Source: Streptomyces sp. SAI-135 | Lineage (GTDB): Bacteria > Actinomycetota > Actinomycetes > Streptomycetales > Streptomycetaceae | Length of the DNA: 64,000 nucleotides | Direction: 5' to 3' | Assembly (NCBI RefSeq): GCF_029893805.1 | Contig: NZ_JARXYP010000002.1 | Coordinates: 5,146,001-5,210,000 of the forward strand | Shown: piece by piece, positions 16,439 through 24,195 of the stretch | How positions within the stretch are numbered: position 1 is the first letter of the stretch | Layout of the letters: each line of letters opens with the position of its first letter | Notes under the pieces: generated by a model | Databases searched by the model: none | Seen by the model: only the letters and a program-made list of their open reading frames with translations | Told to the model about the DNA's origin: nothing | Position numbers and translations under genes: made by a program

Positions 16439-16896
16439 GCAGCGCACCGGACGACGATCCGACGGTCATCCGCGTCGACCAGTTCTTCCCGCACCCGCCC
16501 GCCAAGGTCTGGCGTGCCCTCACCGAGCCCGAGCTGCTCGTGCAGTGGCAGATGCAGGGGTCGGAGGCGTTCCGGCTCGAGGTCGGTCACCGGTACACCC
16601 TGACCTCCGTCCCGCGGCCCAACGCGAACTTCTCGGGCACCGTCGAGGTGGAGGTTCTCGCGTTCGAGCCGCAGCGGATGCTCAGGCTCCGGTGGACCGA
16701 CGCCGATCCGGCCAACTCCGCGGACTGGACCCTCACATGGAAGGTGGAACAGGAAGGGCGCGGATCGCGTCTCTTCCTAGAGCACGAGGGATTTGATCCC
16801 GACGACCCCGCTCAGCTGATGGCCCGGACGATCATGGACGGGGGCTGGCGGACGCATGTGATGCGGGCACTGGGGCACACGCTGGAACGTATGTAG
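16435..16896 (+). CDS. SRPBCC (AHSA1-type) domain protein
   Basis: This 153-residue protein has the helix-grip fold of the AHSA1/START superfamily: IRVDQFFPHPPAKVWRALTEPELLVQWQ at the start, RMLRLRWTDADPA in the middle, and MDGGWRTHVMRALGHTLER as the long C-terminal helix. Such proteins bind hydrophobic ligands in a deep cavity, and the pairing of ArsR with AHSA1 is common in actinobacteria. The ATG overlaps the arsR stop (ATGA), so the two are translationally coupled. Confidence 0.9.
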   Translation: MSSAPDDDPTVIRVDQFFPHPPAKVWRALTEPELLVQWQMQGSEAFRLEVGHRYTLTSVPRPNANFSGTVEVEVLAFEPQRMLRLRWTDADPANSADWTLTWKVEQEGRGSRLFLEHEGFDPDDPAQLMARTIMDGGWRTHVMRALGHTLERM

Positions 16897-16936
16897 TGCC
16901 TCACACGTCACATCTGTAACCGCGGGAACACCCCTC

Positions 16937-16970
16937 GTGCACGTGCATCTGCTCATGCATCTGCACGTGA
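16937..16970. promoter_or_regulatory. Operator-like repeats upstream of DUF397 gene
   Basis: GTGCACGTGCATCTGC (16937-16952) is followed four bases later by GCATCTGCACGTGA (16957-16970), so GCATCTGC and TGCACGTG both appear twice. The first 16-mer occurs as its exact reverse complement at 17982-17997 in front of the neighbouring divergent genes. TATGAT at 16978-16983 is a likely -10 box for the DUF397 gene. Confidence 0.75.
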
Positions 16971-17044
16971 ACAGAGCTATGATCCGGACCAGTTGATTAC
17001 TGCATCACTGGCCACAAGGCCACCGCACCACCGGGGAGCGACCT

Positions 17045-17287
17045 GTGGACCTCGACGTGTACAACGGCATGACGGCCACGGATCTGCGCGGGGTGGCCTG
17101 GCAGAAGAGCAGACACAGCAACTCGCAGGGTTCCTGCGTGGAGTTCGCGCGCCTGCCGGACGGGGGAGTTGCGGTTCGCAACTCCCGTTTCCCGGACGGC
17201 CCCGCGCTCGTCTACACGCGCGCGGAGATCGAGGCGATGCTCCTCGGCATCAAGGACGGCGAGTTCGACCATCTGATCGCCGGTTGA
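17045..17287 (+). CDS. DUF397 protein
   Basis: This 80-residue DUF397 protein has the family core WQKSRHSNSQGSCVEFARLPDG and AVRNSRFPDGPALVYTRAE. These small proteins partner XRE/DUF5753 regulators in the WhiJ-type systems of Streptomyces and probably modulate DNA binding. Matching regulator and ATPase genes follow within 1.2 kb. Translation starts at a GTG. An 18-bp terminator stem begins within the stop codon. Confidence 0.93.
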   Translation: MDLDVYNGMTATDLRGVAWQKSRHSNSQGSCVEFARLPDGGVAVRNSRFPDGPALVYTRAEIEAMLLGIKDGEFDHLIAG

Positions 17288-17324
17288 TCCCCGTCGCCCC
17301 GGGTCACCCGGGGCGACGGGGATC
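17286..17324 (+). terminator. Terminator of DUF397 gene
   Basis: A perfect 18-bp stem (GATCCCCGTCGCCCCGGG and its complement) closed by the three-base loop TCA begins at the second base of the DUF397 stop codon. It also faces the convergent ATPase gene and could serve both directions. Confidence 0.88.
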
Positions 17325-17376
17325 GCGCGGGGAGTAACGCGCGTAGAACCGCGGCGTCGAAAAACGCCGCGGTGTC

Positions 17377-17895
17377 TCACTCGGCGGAAGCGGCCGGGCC
17401 CGCGTGCGGCTGCAGCCGGAACAGCGCCCAGACCACCTTGCCGCCCAGCGTCCCCGCCATCGGATGCCAGCCCCAGCTGTCGCTGAAGGAGTCGACGAGG
17501 AACAGTCCGCGCCCCGACTCCGCCGAGAAGTCCTCGGAGTCGCGCGCGACCGGACTGTCCTGACTGGGATCGCGCACCGCGCACACCAGCCGCCCGGTCC
17601 ACCGCATCAGGTGCAGCCGCACCGGCGGATCCTGCTCCCCGGTGAGCACGCCGGGTGCCGGCATCGCGTGCCGCAGCGCGTTGGTGACCAGCTCGGAGAC
17701 GACGAGGCAGACGTCGTCGAAGTGGTCGCCCAGTTCCCACTGGTCGAGCGTTCTGCGGGTGAACCTCCGTGCGTCGCCCACCGCCTCGTAGCGGGCGGGC
17801 AGGGAACAGGAGGCGGCGTCGGACACGGCCGCGGGATCCAGCGGCGGAAGGCCCTGCCGTAACGGCTCGAGCATGGTCGATCCATTCATCCCCAT
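17377..17895 (-). CDS. RsbW-like ATP-binding regulatory protein
   Basis: This 172-residue GHKL-type ATPase belongs to the anti-sigma factor/RsbW-like group so numerous in Streptomyces. It has the N box VVSELVTNALRHA and the ATP-lid region GRGLFLVDSFSDSWGWHP. It may be a kinase of an anti-anti-sigma factor or a regulatory partner of the XRE protein. The ATG (MGMNGSTM) is supported by GGGAG eight bases upstream; a longer frame lacks such support. It is divergent from the XRE gene and convergent with DUF397. Confidence 0.9.
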   Translation of the reverse strand: MGMNGSTMLEPLRQGLPPLDPAAVSDAASCSLPARYEAVGDARRFTRRTLDQWELGDHFDDVCLVVSELVTNALRHAMPAPGVLTGEQDPPVRLHLMRWTGRLVCAVRDPSQDSPVARDSEDFSAESGRGLFLVDSFSDSWGWHPMAGTLGGKVVWALFRLQPHAGPAASAE

Positions 17896-18203
17896 GCGAG
17901 GCACTCCCGGGAACTCGCGGTCGTTGCGATGCAGCGGTTGCGCGGGACCATGGTTTCGGATGAGCGATGCAGATGCAAGGTGCAGATGCACGTGCACGTG
18001 ACCGAATTGGCCCTACCCGTACCGCTTGTTGGCCATTTTTTCCGCCATCTTCTCCACTGTTTCTTGCCTCTTCCTCCCCATAGCCCGTCTCGGCCCTGTG
18101 CAGAAACTTCAGCTTCTTTCCATATCTGTAATCGGACGAGTACTGCTCGAAGTGTTTTAGTGGCAGACTTCGGCCCCTGAAGACGTTGGGGAGGCTGGCG
18201 AAC
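17896..18203. promoter_or_regulatory. Divergent promoter region with GCAGATGCACGTGCAC motif
   Basis: This 308-base region lies between the ATPase and XRE genes. GCAGATGCACGTGCAC (17982-17997), preceded by GCAGATGCA (17969-17977), is the exact reverse complement of the 16-mer upstream of DUF397. From about 18010 to 18160 the DNA is unusually T-rich and C-rich on the plus strand, with TTTTTT and CTTCTTTCC tracts, and probably holds the XRE promoter. No further gene is seen. Confidence 0.7.
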
Positions 18204-19064
18204 GTGAGCGCGGGAGAGCCCGGATCGGTGGTGCGGCGGATGCTGCTCGGCTCGCAACTCAGGCGACTGCGTGAGGCACGGGGCATCACGCGCGAGGCGG
18301 CGGGCTACTCGATCCGCGCGTCCGAGTCGAAGATCAGCCGGATGGAGTTGGGCCGGGTGAGCTTCAAGACGCGTGATGTGGAAGACCTGTTGACGCTGTA
18401 CGGCATCACGGACGAGCAGGAGCGGGCCTCGCTCCTCTCCCTCGCCCGCGAGGCCAACGTCGCGGGGTGGTGGCACAGTTACTCCGACGTCCTGCCGAGC
18501 TGGTTCCCCACCTATGTGGGCCTGGAGGGCGCGGCCTCCCTCATCCGCGTCTACGAGGTCCAGTTCATCCACGGCCTGTTGCAGACCGAGGCGTATGCAC
18601 GTGCAGTGGTGCGGCGCGGCATGAAGGGCGCGAGCGAGGCGGACGTCGAGAAGCGGGTGGCGCTGCGTCTGGAGCGGCAGAAGTACCTGGCCGACGACAA
18701 CGGGCCCGAGTTCCACGTGGTGCTCGACGAGGCGTCCCTGCGCCGCCCGTACGGCGACCGCCAGGTGATGCGCGGACAGCTCCAGCACCTGATCGACGTC
18801 TCCGAACGCCCCAACGTACGGCTCCAGGTCATGCCGTTCGGCTTCGGCGGCCACTCCGGGGAGAGCGGCGCCTTCACGATCCTCAGCTTCACCGAGTCCG
18901 ACCTCACCGACGTCGTCTACCTGGAGCAGCTCACCAGCGCGCTCTACCTGGACAAGCGCGAGGACGTGACGCAGTACGAGAAGGCGATGAAGGAGCTCCA
19001 GCAGGACAGCCCGGGCCCGGACGAGAGCCGGGATCTGCTGCGAGGTCTCCTCCAACTCTCCTAG
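18204..19064 (+). CDS. XRE-family regulator with DUF5753 domain (WhiJ-like)
   Basis: This 286-residue regulator has an N-terminal helix-turn-helix (LGSQLRRLREARGITREAAGYSI, recognition helix SESKISRMELGR). The rest is a DUF5753 domain with the motifs YEVQFIHGLLQTEAYARAV, RQKYLADD and VRLQVMPFGFGGHSG. It belongs to the WhiJ/AbaA-type group that controls development or antibiotic production together with DUF397 and ATPase partners. The GTG is preferred because GGGGAGG lies nine bases before it. The motif TGCACGTGCA also occurs inside this gene near 18596. Confidence 0.92.
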   Translation: MSAGEPGSVVRRMLLGSQLRRLREARGITREAAGYSIRASESKISRMELGRVSFKTRDVEDLLTLYGITDEQERASLLSLAREANVAGWWHSYSDVLPSWFPTYVGLEGAASLIRVYEVQFIHGLLQTEAYARAVVRRGMKGASEADVEKRVALRLERQKYLADDNGPEFHVVLDEASLRRPYGDRQVMRGQLQHLIDVSERPNVRLQVMPFGFGGHSGESGAFTILSFTESDLTDVVYLEQLTSALYLDKREDVTQYEKAMKELQQDSPGPDESRDLLRGLLQLS

Positions 19065-19176
19065 GGTTCTCCCCATAAGATTGCTCAGCGTGCCCAACTG
19101 GCGTGCCGCGCAAGTACGATGACGTGTGATCAGACCGTGACGTTGATCGTGTGTCTGCTAGTGATTTGGGGATCAC

Positions 19177-20637
19177 ATGTCGTCGTACTTCACCGACCTG
19201 GCCCAGCAGTACATCGACGGTGAGTGGCGCCCGGGTACCGGTTCCTGGGACATCATCGACTTCAACCCGTACGACAACGAGAAGTTGGCGTCGATCACCA
19301 TAGCCACGGTCGAAGAGGTCGACGACGCCTACCGGGCCGCCGCCCGTGCGCAGAAGAAGTGGGCCGGGACCAACCCCTACGCCCGTCGCTCGGTGTTCGA
19401 GAAGGCGCTCAGGCTGATCGAGGAGCGTGAGGGGGAGATCGCCGAGGCGATCATCGCGGAGCTCGGCGGCACCCGCCTCAAGGCCGCCTTCGAGCTGCAC
19501 CTCGCCAAGGAGTTCCTGCGCGAGGCGGTCAACCTGGCGCTGCGCCCCGAGGGCAGGATCATCCCCTCTCCGGTGGACGGCAAGGAGAACCGCGTCTATC
19601 GCGTGCCGGTCGGTGTCGTGGGCGTGATCAGCCCCTTCAACTTCCCCTTCCTGCTGTCCATCAAGTCGGTCGCCCCCGCGCTCGCCCTCGGCAACGCCGT
19701 GGTCCTCAAGCCGCACCAGAACACGCCGATCGTCGGCGGCTCCCTGGTCGCGAAGATCTTCGAGGACGCGGGGCTGCCGGCCGGTCTGCTCAACGTCGTC
19801 ATCACCGACATCGCCGAGATCGGCGACGCCTTCCTGGAGCACCCGGTCCCGAAGGTCATCTCCTTCACCGGCTCCGACAAGGTCGGCCGCCACGTGGCCA
19901 CCGTCTGCGCCGCCCACTTCAAGCGCTCGGTCCTCGAACTGGGCGGCAACAGCGCCCTGGTGGTCCTGGACGACGCCGACATCGACTACGCGGTCGACGC
20001 GGCCGTCTTCAGCCGGTACGTCCACCAGGGCCAGGTCTGCATGGCGGCCAACCGCGTCCTGGTCGACCGTACGGTCGCCGAGGAGTTCACCGAGAAGTTC
20101 GTCGCCAAGGTGAAGAGCCTGCGGACCGGCGACCCGCGCGACCCCGACACCGTCATCGGCCCGGTCATCAACTCCTCGCAGGCGGAGGCCGTTTCGAGCG
20201 CCGTCGAGCAGGCGATCGCCGACGGTGCGACCGCGCTGGTCCATGGCTCCGTGACGGACAACCTGGTCGAGCCCTCCGTCCTCACGGACCTCCCCGCGCG
20301 CTCGCCCCTCCTCAAGCAGGAGCTCTTCGGCCCGGTCGCCCTTCTCGTCACCTTCGACGGCGAGGAGGAGGCCGTCCGCCTGGTCAACGACACGCCCTAC
20401 GGCCTCAGCGGCGCCGTCCACACCGCGGACATCGAGCGCGGTGTCGCCTTCGCCAAGCAGATCGACACCGGCATGTTGCACGTCAACGACGGCACCGTCC
20501 ACGACGAGCCGATCGTCCCCTTCGGCGGCGAGAAGCACTCCGGCATCGGCCGCCTGAACGGCGACACCATGCTGGACTCCTTCACCACCACCAAGTGGAT
20601 CTCGGTCCAGCACGGCCGGAGCCGCTTCCCGTTCTGA
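19177..20637 (+). CDS. NAD(P)-dependent aldehyde dehydrogenase
   Basis: This 486-residue aldehyde dehydrogenase is full length. The nucleotide-binding half contains ISPFNFPFLLSIKSVAPALA and FTGSDKVGRHV. The general base Glu lies in LELGGNSA (residue 254) and the catalytic Cys in QGQVCMAANR (residue 288). FGPVALLVTF and MLHVNDGTVHDEPIVPFGG complete the fold. The closest match by eye is the benzaldehyde/vanillin dehydrogenase group, but substrate is uncertain. Monocistronic, followed by a strong terminator. Confidence 0.93.
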   Translation: MSSYFTDLAQQYIDGEWRPGTGSWDIIDFNPYDNEKLASITIATVEEVDDAYRAAARAQKKWAGTNPYARRSVFEKALRLIEEREGEIAEAIIAELGGTRLKAAFELHLAKEFLREAVNLALRPEGRIIPSPVDGKENRVYRVPVGVVGVISPFNFPFLLSIKSVAPALALGNAVVLKPHQNTPIVGGSLVAKIFEDAGLPAGLLNVVITDIAEIGDAFLEHPVPKVISFTGSDKVGRHVATVCAAHFKRSVLELGGNSALVVLDDADIDYAVDAAVFSRYVHQGQVCMAANRVLVDRTVAEEFTEKFVAKVKSLRTGDPRDPDTVIGPVINSSQAEAVSSAVEQAIADGATALVHGSVTDNLVEPSVLTDLPARSPLLKQELFGPVALLVTFDGEEEAVRLVNDTPYGLSGAVHTADIERGVAFAKQIDTGMLHVNDGTVHDEPIVPFGGEKHSGIGRLNGDTMLDSFTTTKWISVQHGRSRFPF

Positions 20638-20657
20638 TCCCGCACACGACGGCCACC

Positions 20658-20696
20658 ACGGGCCCTTCAGGACCGAACCTGTCCTGAAGGGCCCGT
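20658..20696 (+). terminator. Terminator of aldehyde dehydrogenase gene
   Basis: A perfect 16-bp stem (ACGGGCCCTTCAGGAC with its complement) with a seven-base loop lies 21 bases after the stop codon, followed by AGTTT. Confidence 0.9.
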
Positions 20697-20749
20697 AGTT
20701 TCGTCGGTGCCGGGGGGAAGGCCCCCGAGCCCGACGAAAGGCTGCTGTC

Positions 20750-21286
20750 ATGGTCACTCACGTTCCCGCCGAGGAGCACGGCGACGAGCGCGGAGCGCTT
20801 CTGTCCTTCCTGGAGGAGCAGCGCGGCGGGATCCGCCGGGCAGTGCTCGGGCTGACCGACGAGCAGGCCTGCGCGAAGCCGAGCGCGAGCGAGCTGTCCC
20901 TGGCCGGCCTGGTCAAGCACGTGGCCGAGACCGAGCAGGGCTGGATCGCGCGGGCCAGGGGTGCGGAACCGACCGTGCGGCGGGACGAGTCGAACTGGCA
21001 CGAGTGCTTCGCCCTGGTCGGCGCCGAGACCGTGGCGTCGCAGCTGGCGTACTGGGAGGAGGTGGCCGCCGGGACGGAGGCGTTCGCCCGCTCCGTGCCG
21101 AGCCTCGACGACACCTTCCCGCTCCCGGACCAGCCCTGGTTCCCGCCCGGTGGCCGCGTCTCCGTGCGCTGGGTGCTGCTGCACCTGATCCGCGAGACGG
21201 CCCGGCACGCCGGCCACGCCGACATCATCCGCGAGTCCCTGGACGGGAAGACCGCGTTCGAGCTGGTGGCACTCGCCGCGCGGTGA
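20750..21286 (+). CDS. DinB/DUF664 family protein
   Basis: This 178-residue protein has the four-helix bundle of the DinB/YfiT superfamily. Candidate metal-ligand histidines lie in GLVKHVAETE (about residue 48) and RETARHAGHADIIRE (about 150-155), spaced as in mycothiol- or bacillithiol-dependent transferases of this fold. LVHV-type DinB enzymes in Streptomyces act in detoxification, but the reaction here is unknown. It precedes the padR gene by 21 bases, so it may be co-transcribed with it. Confidence 0.85.
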   Translation: MVTHVPAEEHGDERGALLSFLEEQRGGIRRAVLGLTDEQACAKPSASELSLAGLVKHVAETEQGWIARARGAEPTVRRDESNWHECFALVGAETVASQLAYWEEVAAGTEAFARSVPSLDDTFPLPDQPWFPPGGRVSVRWVLLHLIRETARHAGHADIIRESLDGKTAFELVALAAR

Positions 21287-21307
21287 GGAAGCCATAACCT
21301 GGACCGC

Positions 21308-21949
21308 ATGTCAACGATCCGTCTCCTCGTGCTCGGCGCGGTGCGCCAGCACGGGCGGGCCCACGGCTACCAGGTGCGGAGCGACCTGGAGTACTGGGGC
21401 GCGCACGAGTGGTCCAACGCCAAGCCCGGCTCGATCTACCACGCCCTGAAGCAGATGGCGAAGCAGGGGCTGCTGCACGCGCACGAGATCGCGCCCTCCA
21501 CGGTCGGCGGCCCGCCGCGCACCGAGTACGAGATCACCGACAAGGGCACCGAGGAGTTCCTGCGGCTGGTGCGGGAGGCGCTGACCTCCTACGACCAGAA
21601 GACGGACATCAAGTCCGCGGCCATCGGGTTCATGGTCGACCTGCCGCGGGCGGAGGCGGTGGCGCTGCTCAAGGAGCGCGTCCGGCGCATCGAGGAGTGG
21701 CGCTCGGCCGTCACCGAGCACTACGTGCCCGAGGACGGTCCGCAGCAGCTCGGGCACATCGGCGAGATCATGAACCTCTGGATCCACACGGCCGACGCGG
21801 AGGCGGAGTGGACCCTCGGGCTCATCGCCCGTATCGAGGACGGGGCGTACACCTTCGCGGGGGAGGGCGACCCGTTCGTCGGCGTCCTCGCCGAGGGCCA
21901 GGAGAACCCGTACGCGACCGGGGAGCCGCATCCCGGGGACGCTGATTAA
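21308..21949 (+). CDS. PadR-family transcriptional regulator
   Basis: This 213-residue regulator has the PadR winged helix at the N-terminus (IRLLVLGAVRQHGRAHGYQVRSDLEYW, then PGSIYHALKQMAKQGLL and the wing RTEYEITDKG). The C-terminal helical domain mediates dimerisation. PadR repressors often control adjacent multidrug ABC transporters; here a DrrAB-type pair follows immediately and two TCAA-GT-TTGA sites lie in the gap. It probably represses the transporter until a drug binds. Confidence 0.92.
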   Translation: MSTIRLLVLGAVRQHGRAHGYQVRSDLEYWGAHEWSNAKPGSIYHALKQMAKQGLLHAHEIAPSTVGGPPRTEYEITDKGTEEFLRLVREALTSYDQKTDIKSAAIGFMVDLPRAEAVALLKERVRRIEEWRSAVTEHYVPEDGPQQLGHIGEIMNLWIHTADAEAEWTLGLIARIEDGAYTFAGEGDPFVGVLAEGQENPYATGEPHPGDAD

Positions 21950-22011
21950 TCAAGTTTGACGAGTGCGATCGGTGGCATTACTTTGGAGGTGTAGTCAAGT
22001 TTGACTACACC
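21950..22011. promoter_or_regulatory. PadR operators before the ABC transporter genes
   Basis: Near-perfect palindrome with 11-bp arms GGTGTAGTCAA (21988-21998) and TTGACTACACC (22001-22011) around GT. The same core TCAAGTTTGA occurs at 21950-21959, directly after the padR stop codon and 45 bases upstream. The pair lies in an AT-richer 85-base gap, so PadR binding would block the transporter promoter. Confidence 0.85.
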
Positions 22012-22034
22012 TTGATCCCTGGGGAGGGTGCCCG

Positions 22035-22988
22035 ATGACCGACGTGATCGTCGCGGAAGGCCTGCGGAAGCGGTACGGCGACAAGGCCGCCCTGGACGGG
22101 CTCGACCTGAGGGTCGCGCGCGGCAGCGTCCACGGCGTCCTCGGCCCCAACGGCGCGGGCAAGACCACCCTGGTCCGTGTCCTGTCCACCCTGCTGCGCC
22201 CGGACGAGGGCCGCGCCGAGGTGGCGGGCCACGACGTGGAGCGAGCCGCCTATGACGTACGGCTGCGCATCGGCCTGCTCGGCCAGCACGCGGCGCTCGA
22301 CGAGGAGCTCGGCGGCCGCCAGAACCTGGAGATGTTCGCCCGCCTGTACCACCTGGGCGCCCGCCACGCGCGCGTGCGTGCGGACGAGCTCCTGGAGCGC
22401 TTCGGCCTCGCCGACACCGGACGCAAGCCGGTCCGCGCCTACAGCGGCGGCATGCGGCGCCGCCTGGACCTCGCCGCCTCCCTGGTCCGCGACCCGGAGG
22501 TGCTGTTCCTGGACGAACCCACGACCGGCCTCGACCCGCGCGGCCGCGCCGAGGTCTGGGCCGCGGTCCGCTCCCTGGTCGGCGGCGGTACGACGGTCCT
22601 GCTGACCACGCAGTACCTGGAGGAGGCCGACCAGCTCGCCGACCGGATCTCCCTGGTCGACCGGGGCCGGGTCGTCGCCGACGGCACGCCGGACGAGCTG
22701 AAGGCACGCACCGGGGGCGACCGCATCGACGTGGTCCTGCGGGACGCGGGCCAACTGGGCGCGGCGCTCGCCCTGTTGCCGGTGCCCGCCGAGGGCGTCC
22801 GGGTGGACGCCGACCGCCGGCTGCTCAGCGCTCCGGTCACCGACCGGATGGCGGCGCTCGCCGAGGTCGTACGGGCCCTGGGGGCGGCCGGGATCGAGGC
22901 GGAGGACGTGGCCCTGCGCCGGCCCACGCTGGACGAGGTGTTCCTGCACCTCACCGGTGACGAGAACCGAGTGAAGGAGACCGTGTGA
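22035..22988 (+). CDS. Multidrug ABC transporter ATP-binding protein (DrrA type)
   Basis: This 317-residue nucleotide-binding subunit has Walker A GPNGAGKTT, Q-loop LLGQHAALDEELGGRQNL, signature AYSGGMRRRLDLAASL, Walker B VLFLDEPTTGLDP and H-loop LLTTQYLEEADQLAD. The C-terminal extension ending RPTLDEVFLHLTG is the DrrA-family regulatory domain. It should power export of a drug or natural product. It follows the operator pair, and its end overlaps the permease start by four bases (GTGA). Confidence 0.95.
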   Translation: MTDVIVAEGLRKRYGDKAALDGLDLRVARGSVHGVLGPNGAGKTTLVRVLSTLLRPDEGRAEVAGHDVERAAYDVRLRIGLLGQHAALDEELGGRQNLEMFARLYHLGARHARVRADELLERFGLADTGRKPVRAYSGGMRRRLDLAASLVRDPEVLFLDEPTTGLDPRGRAEVWAAVRSLVGGGTTVLLTTQYLEEADQLADRISLVDRGRVVADGTPDELKARTGGDRIDVVLRDAGQLGAALALLPVPAEGVRVDADRRLLSAPVTDRMAALAEVVRALGAAGIEAEDVALRRPTLDEVFLHLTGDENRVKETV

Positions 22989-23746
22989 GCACGTACGCGC
23001 TGACCGATTCCTGGACCATGACCCGGCGCGAACTCGCCCACTGGGCACGGCAGCCGGTGCGGGTCCTGGTCGGGCTCGTCTTCCCCGTGATGCTGCTGCT
23101 GATGTTCGGCTACCTCGTCGGCGGCGGCCGCGGTGTCGACGGGGACTACGTCGACTACCTGGTTCCGGGGATGCTCGCGCTGACCATGGCGTTCGGGCTG
23201 GAGTCGACCATGATTGCCGTCACGCAGGATCTCAACAAGGGGGTGATCGACCGCTTCCGGTCCATGCCGATGGCCAACGGGGCCGTCCTGGTGGGACGTT
23301 CGGCCGCCGACATGCTCCAGTCCGTGCTGAGCCTGGCGGCGATGACCGGTGTCGGGTACGCGATCGGCTGGCGGGCCCAGGGGGGTCCCACCGGACTCCT
23401 GGCCGCGGTGGGCCTGCTGCTCCTGTTCCGCTTCGCCATGCTCTGGATCGGCATCCATCTGGCGATGATCGCGGGGAAGCCGGAGATGGTGCAGGCCGTG
23501 CAGATCCTGGTCTGGCCGGTCGGCTTCCTGTCCAACGCGTTCGCGACCCCCGACTCCATGCCCGGCTGGCTGGGCACGGTCGTCGACTGGAACCCCATGT
23601 CCCAGACGGCGACGGCGGTCCGCGACCAACTGGGCGGCCCCGGCGGCGAACCGGGCCACGTCTGGGCGGCGGTGGCATGGCCGCTGGCCCTGCTGGCGGT
23701 CTTCTTCCCCCTGGCGGTTCGAAGGTTCACCCGCCTGAGCCGCTAG
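22985..23746 (+). CDS. ABC transporter permease (DrrB type, ABC-2)
   Basis: This 253-residue integral membrane protein has about six transmembrane helices: VRVLVGLVFPVMLLLMFGYLV, YLVPGMLALTMAFGLEST, then a pore region with LNKGVIDRFRSMPM, the cytoplasmic coupling loop of the DrrB family. PVGFLSNAFATPDSMPGWL near the C-terminus is also typical. It forms the transport channel with the ATP-binding protein encoded just before it. The GTG start overlaps the previous stop codon. Confidence 0.94.
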   Translation: MSTYALTDSWTMTRRELAHWARQPVRVLVGLVFPVMLLLMFGYLVGGGRGVDGDYVDYLVPGMLALTMAFGLESTMIAVTQDLNKGVIDRFRSMPMANGAVLVGRSAADMLQSVLSLAAMTGVGYAIGWRAQGGPTGLLAAVGLLLLFRFAMLWIGIHLAMIAGKPEMVQAVQILVWPVGFLSNAFATPDSMPGWLGTVVDWNPMSQTATAVRDQLGGPGGEPGHVWAAVAWPLALLAVFFPLAVRRFTRLSR

Positions 23747-24195
23747 AACGGCTGCCTTTCGCAGAGGCGAGAGGCGCCCCTCCCACCCCGCCTGGACGGC
23801 AGGGGCCTCGTGGCTCGGCGGGCGTCGGAGGGGGAGGTGGACCGGCCCGCCCGTCGTCCGACCCGCGGGTGGGGATGCGGTGACCGGTCGGGTGTGCACG
23901 GCCGGACGGCGCCCGGAGCATCCCCGGCGAGGTGGACATGCGTGCCGCCACACGGTCGGCAGGGGCATGTGGCTCGGCGGGCGTCGGCGGCACCCGGGTC
24001 GGCCCGTCCGTCGTCCACCCCGACTGCTGCCGGTCCGCCCGATCGGGTGCGGGTGCCAGGGCCGGGCGGTGATGGGGGGCACACGGCGCCCGGAGCATCC
24101 CCGGCGCGCGGCCGACCCGCGTGACGCCACACGGTCGGCCGGGCCGCGGCCACGTGGGCCGGCGCCTTCCTCCGGCCCGTGCCCCCCATCCCGTC
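23747..24195. repeat. Gene-free interval with about 160-180 bp imperfect duplication
   Basis: This 449-base interval carries at least two imperfect copies of a longer unit. GTGGCTCGGCGGGCGTCGG occurs at 23810 and 23969. A 24-mer beginning ACGGCGCCCGGAGCATCC occurs at 23906 and 24083, and CGCCACACGGTCGGC at 23946 and 24125. Spacings of 159-179 bases indicate a diverged tandem duplication. No credible frame was found on either strand. Confidence 0.75.

Noticed and set aside
18931..20757. Minus-strand open frame (608 codons) opposite the aldehyde dehydrogenase
   Set aside because: Shadow of the aldehyde dehydrogenase; rich in Val/Asp/Gly with no start signal or family.
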